Shown: positions 30,859-38,558 of the stretch, in pieces
Numbering within the stretch: the stretch's first letter is position 1
Layout of the letters: each line of letters opens with the position of its first letter
Source of the DNA: Epithemia pelagica
Taxonomy: Eukaryota > Bacillariophyta > Bacillariophyceae > Surirellales > Surirellaceae
DNA: 64,000 nucleotides
NCBI GenBank assembly: GCA_946965045.2
Contig: OX337228.1
Location: forward strand, 4,774,001 to 4,838,000
Reading direction: 5' to 3'
Notes under the pieces: generated by a model
Told to the model about the DNA's origin: nothing
Database searches by the model: none
Seen by the model: only the letters and a program-made list of their open reading frames with translations
Position numbers and translations under genes: made by a program

Positions 30859-30999
30859 CTTTTCGTTCTCTCGTAGAGCAAACTTTTGACATCAAACAAG
30901 TTCTTTGTCGGGGTAAGATCATCTTCGTCTGTTCCAGTTTCCAGACGTACTTATTCGAAAAATGCGACTCGAAAATCGCGAGGCAATATCCTTATCGCT

Positions 31000-31004
31000 A
31001 TCAT
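31000..31004. repeat. Target-site duplication, left copy (ATCAT)
   Basis: ATCAT directly before the 5' LTR is repeated directly after the 3' LTR (37090-37094). A 5-bp duplication is typical of copia integrases. Confidence 0.93.
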
Positions 31005-31218
31005 TGTTGAAGGATGTCCCGTCTGGGGTCGCATCAGGAACGATAAAAGCGACTGCCAGCAAAGCAACTGGAATGGCAGATGGAGCCGAATGGGGCGAAG
31101 TGCAACGACGTGGCAGGAAAACCAACGAAAAGGACAACAAAGCTCATTCTAAGGAGAATACGTAACTTGTTAACGATATTGTTGCCTTTACAGCACGGTG
31201 TAGTTGCAGGTTTCAACA
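31005..31218 (+). repeat. 5' long terminal repeat
   Basis: 214 bp, TG...CA ends. It contains an initiator-like TCATTCT at 31144-31150, directly followed by the 14-nt stretch complementary to the primer-binding site. No clear TATA box was seen upstream of it. Confidence 0.95.
31147..31160 (+). promoter_or_regulatory. Candidate self-primer sequence at the start of R
   Basis: TTCTAAGGAGAATA is the exact reverse complement of 31219-31232. With the adjacent A at 31146 it lies in TCATTCT, which matches the YYANWYY initiator with +1 at 31146. Transcript nt 2-15 would then pair with the primer-binding site. The stretch can also fold on itself (ATTCT/AGAAT stem with AAGG loop). Confidence 0.6.
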
Positions 31219-31232
31219 TATTCTCCTTAGAA
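31219..31232 (+). other. Primer-binding site, non-tRNA type
   Basis: TATTCTCCTTAGAA starts at the first base after the 5' LTR, where a primer-binding site is expected. It does not begin with TGG, which pairing to a tRNA 3' CCA end would require. It is complementary over all 14 nt to LTR positions 31147-31160; pairing stops on both sides. Confidence 0.65.
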
Positions 31233-31281
31233 ACTATACCTATTCTATCGTCGATACAAGTGTTGCAGTGAAGTACATTAC

Positions 31282-31983
31282 ATGTCGGAGAATTCAAGCC
31301 GACTCACCACGTTGTTGAATCAGCTAACGTCGCTTTCTATTGAAGAACAAGACCGCCTTGGAGAGGTGCATCGCCGGCACCAACATAACGTGCGATTGCG
31401 CGAGGCGACGTTCAGAGAACACAAGGCCGAATTGGAGCAACAACATCAAGAAGAAATTGAGCACGACAACACTATACTGGAGGCCTCAAGAGCACGGATC
31501 TCCTCCGAGTTCCAAGAACGTCGTCGCTCCTTAATCGTTGAGATTCGCACAGAAGAACATCGAACAGACGTGGCAGCAGCAACAGTTGTGGCATCCGAAG
31601 AGACCGGAGACGAGGAGTCCTCACGAGACGCCTCCGGTTTCCTCGACGCAGACGACGTAATCCGGCACGAAAACGGCAAGATTGAAATCATTTATTCGAT
31701 CCCTCACCTTCCTTTTAACGCTGGAACAACACCAGCAGTGCTACCTATTGGAAGTCCGATCTGGGTATTGAACCCACTCAAGCTGGCCCGAATTCAGAAA
31801 CGCTCACACTTGAAAGGTGTCGTACTGTCTCATGGGAAATCAAACGGAAAACGAACCGTGTATACCATCCAGGTATACAACCCATTTACCAAGGAACAGG
31901 AAGAACATCGTCGTCAGAGGCAAAACCTGGCCATAAGACACGATAGTCATGAGTTCGTCTCAACCTCGACCCGACCAAACTGA
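31282..31983 (+). CDS. Retrotransposon ORF1: coiled-coil protein with small beta-type C-terminal domain
   Basis: A 233-residue ORF from the first good ATG after the primer-binding site. Residues ~1-85 are highly charged and probably coiled coil (Glu, Arg, His, Gln). Residues ~130-220 look like a compact SH3/Tudor-like beta domain (PIGSPIWVLNP, then LKGVVLSHGKSNGKRTVYTIQVYN), comparable to small nucleic-acid- or chromatin-binding modules in some algal retroelements; that comparison is inference. It ends inside the next ORF, overlapping it by 35 nt in another frame. It may be an accessory protein or the first part of Gag. Confidence 0.75.
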   Translation: MSENSSRLTTLLNQLTSLSIEEQDRLGEVHRRHQHNVRLREATFREHKAELEQQHQEEIEHDNTILEASRARISSEFQERRRSLIVEIRTEEHRTDVAAATVVASEETGDEESSRDASGFLDADDVIRHENGKIEIIYSIPHLPFNAGTTPAVLPIGSPIWVLNPLKLARIQKRSHLKGVVLSHGKSNGKRTVYTIQVYNPFTKEQEEHRRQRQNLAIRHDSHEFVSTSTRPN

Positions 31984-34900
31984 GTCGGTCAATCCCTCCG
32001 GCAGAGGACGAAACAGTCAAGGACGCGGAGGACGAGGGCGAGGACGAGGAGGCCGTGGTAACGGTCAACAATCAAACAGCCCCAAGTTTCAAGGCCAAGA
32101 ACCGACACTCAAGGAGTGCGTGTTCGACTATTCAGAAGATCCGCAATCGAAGCGGTATCTCAAGAACGTGGAGCATCTTGTGGGTTACATCGGATCAAAT
32201 TTCACCAGTTACAATTCCGAATTCCAGCAGTCAGTAGAAGATCTACAACTAAACGAGCCCGAAGAGGTCAAACCACCGAAAGACTCCACAGACACGATAG
32301 CCATGGAGGAATGGAAAATGAAATACAAGATGCGTGCCGAACAAGAAAGGGAATACCGAACCTTTCGAGCCGCCATGTTCAGTCTCATCCTGGGGCAGTG
32401 TACCCAGTTGATGAAAGACAAGCTGCAGGCGAAACCCACCTACGACGATATTAAAAAAAAGCGGGATGGAATTGCTCTTCTTGCTTTAATCAAGCAAACC
32501 ACCTTCACCTACGACTCGGGCAGAATCTATCCTCTCGTCGGTCGGGACAAGTTGAAGGAAGAATTCTACACCATGCGACGACGCAACAACCAAAGCATCC
32601 ATAGTTACTATGAGGTGTTTAGGGCCAAGGCCCAAGTGCTACAGGAATTGGGAGTTCTGCTTTACGATGAAGACTTGCTACAGAAAGTGGCGACCGATAA
32701 CAACAGATCCGGAGCCCCAACCAAAGAAGACAAAGAAGAAGCACAACAACGGTGCCTAGCTATACGTTTCATTCGTACGTGTGGAGCTCGGGAATACGAA
32801 TCGCATCTCCAGAACACATATCTGGACAATCAAAACTACTACCCCAAAACATTAGCTGACGCACGGGCGATCATCGACAATCGCATGCAGTACGTCATTC
32901 GACAACAACAACAAAACACACAGGACAGCAATGCCACCGGAGTGGCCTATCACACAAGAGAGCAAGCCACCCCAGATGATACCTCCACGTTGACAGGAAC
33001 AACCATGACCACGACAGGGCAAACTCAATCGCAGGGACAAGCCAGGAGTGGAACAGACACGAACGGTACAGTTGTTCAGACAAATGACAAGCATGCCAAT
33101 GCCACCTCTAACCACATGTCTTTTTCCGCTTTGCAGTCTAGTATTTCCCCTGAGTGGTTGCTCCTCGACAACCAATCCACCGTCGACATCATACATAATA
33201 AAAACATCCTCGAGAACATTCATACAGCAAGCACTCCCATCACCATCAGCAGCCATGCTGGTCATCGAACCCTACATCAGCAGGCGTTACTCCCGGGATA
33301 TGGTTTGGTTTGGTATGATCCGCAAGGACCAGCCAACATCTTATCCCTACACAATGCACAACATCGATTTCGAATTACATATGATAGTCACAACGGCAAT
33401 CATTTTCAACTACTGGACCCAGCCACAAGCCGTATCAAGCACAAGTTCGTTCAGAGTCCAGAGGGCCTCTTCTATATGAATCTTTCATCACTACATGGTA
33501 GCTTCTTAACCACGGTTAAAGAAAATGAAGCTAAATATACTGAGGATGAGATTCGTAGAGCTAGAGAAGTCCGTGTCCTCCAGGAAAAGATAGGGCGACC
33601 ATCCACCCGGGATCTGATTTATATACTCAATCATAAGCTCTTACCGAACGTCCCATATACCAGCGATGATGTGCGCAGAGCGGAGCGAATTTATGGCACG
33701 GACCTTGGGTCATTGAAAGGAAAGACCACAAGAAGACGACCACCTAAAGTTGATACAACGGAAACGGTTCCCCCACCAATTCAAGCAAAACATAAGGACG
33801 TCGCTTTGGCTATGGACGTGATGCACATCAATGATGTGTCTTTCCTTGTCATGACGTCCCGACTATTCCGTTTCTCCACCATGGACGCCATACCGAACAA
33901 AGACGATGAAACTTTGATCCGATCGATCAAGAAAACCATAGCTGTTTTCCGCAGGGGCGGCCTCAGACCCCGAATTTTAATGGCTGACGGCGCATTCACC
34001 AGCGACGAAATGGAAGCCGGAATGAGTAATCTTGGGTTGAAACTCAACACCACAGCCCGAGATGAACACGTGGGTGATATTGAGCGACACATACGAACGG
34101 TGAAAGAACGAGTCCGAAGTGTTTACGCGTCCTTGCCATTTCCAACACTGCCCAAAGTAATGCTGATCGAGCTAGCAAAGTTTGCCACATTTTGGCTGAA
34201 CGGTCTGCCAAACCAGAACAATCAACTATCCATCACACAAAGCCCCCGAGAATTGGTGACTGGTGAGACGGTGGATTTCAACCGCCATTGTCGATTCGAG
34301 TTTGGCGAGTACGTTCAATGCCACGAACAGCATTCGAACAACATGGATCCACGCACCATTGGCGCCATCGCATTGCGACCAACAGGCAACCGACAGGGCA
34401 GTTATTACTTCATGAGCCTTGAAACAGGGAGAATTATCACACGAAACCACGCAACTCGGCTGCCTATGCCAACTGAGGTTATTCAGCGAGTAGCCAACTT
34501 GGCCGCTTCTCAACAAATGCAGCCAGGACTGGCATTCGGAAACAGGGACAATCGTATTCTTGCCCTTGATGATGACAACCCCATATACGAGGACGAGGGA
34601 AGTGTGTACCAAGATAATGAGGACGATGATGAAGCTCTCCGCTACGATGACGAGTATATCGACGGGGAACTTGATTCAATCCACGAGGATCCGAATGAAG
34701 GTCCATTGGATGAAGATTTTGTGGAAGAGCCATTGGAAAATCAAGGAGTGGACGGTGACGAGGCCCCGGAGAACCCAGGAGTGGGATTCGGAGTGATGGA
34801 TATGGATGATATGGATCAGGATGATGGTAACGAGGAGGAACAAGGGGAAATATTAGACGAGGGGAATGGACATGTTGATGACCTGATGCAACCGGATCCA

Positions 34901-36787
34901 ATGTGGCCGTTCGAGGAAGAAGAGCCGGCACAGGACGGACAAGAGCTCGAACAAGTGACAGGTACAGCGGTGGAGAACAACGAAGAGATGGAGATCGTTT
35001 TCGAACAACAACCAACCGAGCAAGCAGCGGTATCCGAGGTAGAGGAGTCTGATTCATCGACGTCTTCTTCTTCTAGTGAGTCAGGATACAACTTGAGGCC
35101 TAACAGGGAAAGGAGCTATGCTCATCGGTATGGGCATACTTTCGCAGCCGTGGATACTCTACCAAAGGGACGGTATGATGGGTACCTACTCAAAGGTGTC
35201 CTGTACCTCATTGATGCTGAAACTAATCAAGCGACCCCACAAATGTCCATGCGGATGGGCATTAAGTTATTTGGGGATAAAGGGCGCGAGGCTGTCAAAA
35301 AAGAGATTCGACAGTTGCATGAGCGAGGTGTCCTAAGAGGGGTTCATAAGACGGACCTGAGTTGGGAACAAATCAAAAAAGCACTCAACTACCTTATGTT
35401 TCTAAAACGCAAAAGGTGTGGAAAAATCAAGGGCAGAGGCTGTGCCGATGGACGAAAGCAGCGAGATTACATAGAGAAGGAGGATGCTGCGTCACCCACC
35501 GTTGCGACAGAGGCGGTTTTCATCACGGCTGTAGTGGACGCAGTCGAGAAAAGGCATGTCGTCGTCGCCGATATACCAGGGGCTTTCATGCACTCAGACA
35601 TGGACCCAAATGTGCACATGCGCATTGAGGGTCTCATGGCTGAGCTGCTACTGGAAGTGGACCCTGATATGTATACCAAATTCTTGGTATATGAAAACAA
35701 GAAGCCCGTCATATACGTCGAAATGCTTAAGGCGTTATATGGGACCTTGAGAGCAGCCAGACTATTCTGGATCAAGCTGAGCGGAGTCCTGAAAAGTTGG
35801 GGCTACACTATCAATCCCTATGATGCCTGCGTGGCGAACAAGATTATAAACGGGAAACAGTGTACTATAACATGGCACATCGATGATCTAAAGATATCTC
35901 ACGTGGATCACAAGGTCGTGGAAGCATTTGTATCTGATCTACAAACAGAGTTTGGCAAATTGGGTGACATTTCAGTGTCCCGAGGATCACGACACGACTA
36001 TCTGGGCATGTTTCTCGACTATTCCGAAGAAGGAATCCTCCAGGTTGACATGCGGCCCTACATTAAAACCATTCTGGCTGGGGTACCACCAAACATGTTG
36101 GGGAAAGCACAAACTCCCGCTGCGAATCATATCTACCACATCAATGAGGACGCTGAGAAACTATCCGAACATGAAGCAGACCGTTTCCATAGCATTACGA
36201 TGCAACTGGCCTATCTAGCGCATCGTGGTCGTCCTGACATCAGGACAGCAGTATCTTTTCTAGCCACAAGAGTATCGACGCCTGATAAGGATGATTATCG
36301 GAAGCTTGCCAGGGTCATCAAGTATCTGCAAACAACAATCAATTTAGTATTACGTTTGGAAGGGACGAACGACTGGATTGTGAAATGGTGGGTGGATGCA
36401 TCTTATGCAGTGCATCCGAACACAAAAGGACACACTGGTGGCTGTATGACGCTTGGTAAAGGAACTGTCATTGGATTCTCAGCAAAACAAAAGTTAGTGG
36501 CTAGAAGCTCAACGGAGTGTGAACTCATTGGTATACATGACGTGATGCCCACGTTATTATGGACAAGAAATTTCATGGAAGCACAAGGACTACCTATCAA
36601 GGATGTTATACTGCACCAAGATAATCAAAGCAGTATCCTACTGGCCAAAAACGGACGAATGTCCAGTTCTAAACGAACCAAACATATCGACGTGCGGTAT
36701 TTCTTCGTCACCGACCGGATCAAAAAGAAAGATCTACGAGTTGAATTTTGTCCCACTGAGCAAATGATTGCGGATTTTTTTTTTTAA
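31949..36787 (+). CDS. Retrotransposon Gag-Pol polyprotein
   Basis: 1,612 residues from ATG 31949. An N-terminal Arg/Gly-rich RGRGGRGRGRGG stretch precedes a copia-type Gag; no CCHC zinc knuckle is present. Protease: WLLLDNQSTVDI (~residue 405). Integrase: a pre-integrase block with GRPSTRDL and DLGSLKGKT, then Asp in AMDVMHIN, Asp in LMADGAF and Glu in DIERHIRTVKE. A ~170-residue acidic linker follows. Reverse transcriptase: VVVADIPGAFMHSDM and the catalytic WHIDDLKIS, a variant of YVDD. RNase H: WWVDASYAVHP, ARSSTECE, HQDNQSS, KHIDVRYFF. The frame stops at TAA 36785-36787 directly after eleven Ts, where the usual TKPLQG box should be; PLQGRLFYQLRDL follows in the same frame. Confidence 0.93.
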   Translation: MSSSQPRPDQTESVNPSGRGRNSQGRGGRGRGRGGRGNGQQSNSPKFQGQEPTLKECVFDYSEDPQSKRYLKNVEHLVGYIGSNFTSYNSEFQQSVEDLQLNEPEEVKPPKDSTDTIAMEEWKMKYKMRAEQEREYRTFRAAMFSLILGQCTQLMKDKLQAKPTYDDIKKKRDGIALLALIKQTTFTYDSGRIYPLVGRDKLKEEFYTMRRRNNQSIHSYYEVFRAKAQVLQELGVLLYDEDLLQKVATDNNRSGAPTKEDKEEAQQRCLAIRFIRTCGAREYESHLQNTYLDNQNYYPKTLADARAIIDNRMQYVIRQQQQNTQDSNATGVAYHTREQATPDDTSTLTGTTMTTTGQTQSQGQARSGTDTNGTVVQTNDKHANATSNHMSFSALQSSISPEWLLLDNQSTVDIIHNKNILENIHTASTPITISSHAGHRTLHQQALLPGYGLVWYDPQGPANILSLHNAQHRFRITYDSHNGNHFQLLDPATSRIKHKFVQSPEGLFYMNLSSLHGSFLTTVKENEAKYTEDEIRRAREVRVLQEKIGRPSTRDLIYILNHKLLPNVPYTSDDVRRAERIYGTDLGSLKGKTTRRRPPKVDTTETVPPPIQAKHKDVALAMDVMHINDVSFLVMTSRLFRFSTMDAIPNKDDETLIRSIKKTIAVFRRGGLRPRILMADGAFTSDEMEAGMSNLGLKLNTTARDEHVGDIERHIRTVKERVRSVYASLPFPTLPKVMLIELAKFATFWLNGLPNQNNQLSITQSPRELVTGETVDFNRHCRFEFGEYVQCHEQHSNNMDPRTIGAIALRPTGNRQGSYYFMSLETGRIITRNHATRLPMPTEVIQRVANLAASQQMQPGLAFGNRDNRILALDDDNPIYEDEGSVYQDNEDDDEALRYDDEYIDGELDSIHEDPNEGPLDEDFVEEPLENQGVDGDEAPENPGVGFGVMDMDDMDQDDGNEEEQGEILDEGNGHVDDLMQPDPMWPFEEEEPAQDGQELEQVTGTAVENNEEMEIVFEQQPTEQAAVSEVEESDSSTSSSSSESGYNLRPNRERSYAHRYGHTFAAVDTLPKGRYDGYLLKGVLYLIDAETNQATPQMSMRMGIKLFGDKGREAVKKEIRQLHERGVLRGVHKTDLSWEQIKKALNYLMFLKRKRCGKIKGRGCADGRKQRDYIEKEDAASPTVATEAVFITAVVDAVEKRHVVVADIPGAFMHSDMDPNVHMRIEGLMAELLLEVDPDMYTKFLVYENKKPVIYVEMLKALYGTLRAARLFWIKLSGVLKSWGYTINPYDACVANKIINGKQCTITWHIDDLKISHVDHKVVEAFVSDLQTEFGKLGDISVSRGSRHDYLGMFLDYSEEGILQVDMRPYIKTILAGVPPNMLGKAQTPAANHIYHINEDAEKLSEHEADRFHSITMQLAYLAHRGRPDIRTAVSFLATRVSTPDKDDYRKLARVIKYLQTTINLVLRLEGTNDWIVKWWVDASYAVHPNTKGHTGGCMTLGKGTVIGFSAKQKLVARSSTECELIGIHDVMPTLLWTRNFMEAQGLPIKDVILHQDNQSSILLAKNGRMSSSKRTKHIDVRYFFVTDRIKKKDLRVEFCPTEQMIADFFF
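36775..36785. repeat. T11 homopolymer ending in the pol stop codon
   Basis: Eleven consecutive T. The last T is the first base of the TAA that ends gag-pol. The frame downstream still encodes the conserved end of RNase H, so a simple length error in the run would not restore it. Confidence 0.85.
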
Positions 36788-36866
36788 CCGCTGCAAGGTC
36801 GTCTGTTCTATCAATTGCGGGACCTCATCATGAATATCGCTCCTCATAGCGAATACCATTCGTCAC

Positions 36867-36873
36867 GAAGGAG
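36867..36873 (+). other. Probable polypurine tract of the retrotransposon
   Basis: GAAGGAG two bases before the 3' LTR is the only purine run in the expected place for plus-strand priming. It is short, so the call is tentative. Confidence 0.4.
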
Positions 36874-36875
36874 TG

Positions 36876-37089
36876 TGTTGAAGGATGTCCCGTCTGGGGT
36901 CGCATCAGGAACGATAAAAGCGACTGCCAGCAAAGCAACTGGAATGGCAGATGGAGCCGAATGGGGCGAAGTGCAACGACGTGGCAGGAAAACCAACGAA
37001 AAGGACAACGAAGCTCATTCTAAGGAGAATACGTAACTTGTTAACGATATTGTTGCCTTTACAGCACGGTGTAGTTGCAGGTTTCAACA
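36876..37089 (+). repeat. 3' long terminal repeat
   Basis: 214 bp, identical to the 5' LTR except G instead of A at 37010. Confidence 0.95.
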
Positions 37090-37094
37090 ATCAT
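37090..37094. repeat. Target-site duplication, right copy (ATCAT)
   Basis: Repeats 31000-31004. Removing the element and one copy leaves a continuous intergenic sequence between NAD+ synthetase and SAR1. Confidence 0.93.
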
Positions 37095-37532
37095 TGATAT
37101 TAGCAACGATAGTACTGCACTCTCTCTCTTTTACTCCAGCTAGCGAATGAAGAAATCGCAACACAACAACAACAACGGGAACATTATAATGATGCCGACT
37201 CTCTTGCTCCTCTGCTTTAGCAAAACGCAATCATCATAGAAGTAAAAAAATGAACACTCTCACGATCCTCAAACACTGACGAGTAAACTCATAATCTGCT
37301 TATCGCGTGGACGGAGTCTTGTTCTAGTAGAAACCCGAATATATCAAACTGGTAGCCTAGACCAAAGGTGCCCTTAACCAAGAGAATCAACTGTCTCACA
37401 TGAAGCTCAACCGTATTGCTGCTTATGGACATCTTACATGCAAGTGAACGCATTTATGCAGTTTGTTTTTGAGTCATGAACAGAAGCTAGTGTTGTTGCA
37501 AGAGGGAACCGGATATAGGAACACGAAAAGTT
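37095..37532. other. Intergenic region between the retrotransposon and SAR1
   Basis: 438 bp of host sequence after the insertion, ending at the SAR1 stop. It has CAACAACAACAAC near 37162-37174. No ORF, tRNA or further transposon fragment recognised. Confidence 0.4.
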
Positions 37533-38328
37533 TTAGTTCAAGAACTGGGACAACCACTTAAATCCATCAGCATATCCCATTCTTCGAAGAACACTGCACA
37601 TGTACAATTCGATAGGTCGTACATTGGAATTAGGATCCGGTCCCTTGTCTTTGCCGTAAGTTTCGACAAGTCCAAGCGCGTATTTCAATTCTTCTTCACC
37701 CGCTGCCGTGGGGAGATCAATTTTGTTTCCCAGAACCAAGAAGGGGACATCTTGCAATTCCTCAGACGTCAACAAAGCATCCAACTCTTTCTTTGCTTCT
37801 GGGAACCGACCTCGATCAATGGAGTCCACCAAGTACACTACGCCATCGACAGTCGTGAAATAATCCTGCCACAAACGACGTGCAGTTTCGTGACCTCCAA
37901 GATCAAATGTCTTGAACTTAATATTTCCAATGATCAACTCATTTGAATTGGGGTGCAGAGTGGGTTCGTGAACCTTCACACGGTTCTCTTTGAGCATATG
38001 CAACAAAGTTGTCTTTCCAGCATTGTCGAGTCCCAAGAACAGAATCTTTGCGTTCTTGTGATACAGCCCTGACCGTTGATACCATTGAGAAATACAATTA
38101 GACTCTGCAATCATTGAACTGAACGCCATACACAAAGCGGCGTGTAGTAGACAAACCGAAACGTTGCGGAAGAGTCATTCACGAATATGCATGAACTGAA
38201 ATGAATCAAATCGCCAGAAAAGTCGCCTTCGTCCCGATCCGTCGACTGTTTTCCCTCACGAAATCCGTAAGCTCTTAGGACTCACCTAGGCTCGCAAGAG
38301 CGCTATACCACCAGTCAACAAGAAACAT
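37533..38328 (-). CDS. SAR1: SAR1 small GTPase (COPII coat assembly)
   Basis: SAR1 recruits the COPII coat at ER exit sites. Exon 1 (38286-38328) encodes [14 protein letters not shown], the amphipathic membrane-inserting helix that marks SAR1. It joins through a 217-bp GTGAGT...CAG intron to 37533-38068, giving 192 residues, the normal size. G-motifs: GLDNAGKTT, the Thr of [20 protein letters not shown]. The C-terminus ends [10 protein letters not shown]. The single frame up to 38135 contains intron sequence at its 5' end and lacks the true N-terminus. It is divergent from the TPR/J-domain gene. Confidence 0.96.
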
Positions 38329-38558
38329 TTTGCTTTTCGGTCAATGCCGAGTTGTTTGTGGAGATTTGAGACTTGCGACAGAAGGCGTGTGGGACGTGGG
38401 TGTGACGGTGCTTGGTTGTAACGGGCGAGTCAGGCGGAATGACCCCACACATTAAAGCCGACCCAGGAGCGACTGACTTACCGCGTTTTTGTCGCTGATT
38501 TACACGTCACACAAAAGAGCGATAAGAATTTGTGTTGACGGAATGACCATGGCGAAAA

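Larger units (their letters stand above)
31005..37089 (+). mobile_element. Complete Ty1/copia LTR retrotransposon, CoDi-like
   Basis: A 6,085-bp element with 214-bp LTRs that start TGTTG and end CAACA, flanked by a 5-bp duplication. Inside are a 63-nt leader, a short first ORF and a long gag-pol ORF with protease, integrase, reverse transcriptase and RNase H in copia order. The LTRs differ at one base in 214 (31139 A versus 37010 G), so insertion is recent. The unusual sequence choices (DNQST protease, HIDD reverse transcriptase box, no zinc knuckle) resemble what is described for diatom CoDi elements. The pol frame is cut by a stop in its last conserved box. The primer-binding site does not match a tRNA 3' end but matches the LTR itself. 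Confidence 0.96.

Noticed and set aside
30962-31165. 67-codon ORF in the 5' LTR (and its counterpart in the 3' LTR)
   Set aside because: It is largely LTR sequence, and in the 3' copy it is merely the continuation of the gag-pol frame past its stop.
31219-31232. Ordinary tRNA primer-binding site
   Set aside because: The sequence after the LTR does not begin with TGG. The LTR-complementary stretch also does not fold into a 7-nt anticodon loop, so a half-tRNA primer of the Drosophila copia type is not suggested, although a full tRNA search was not possible.
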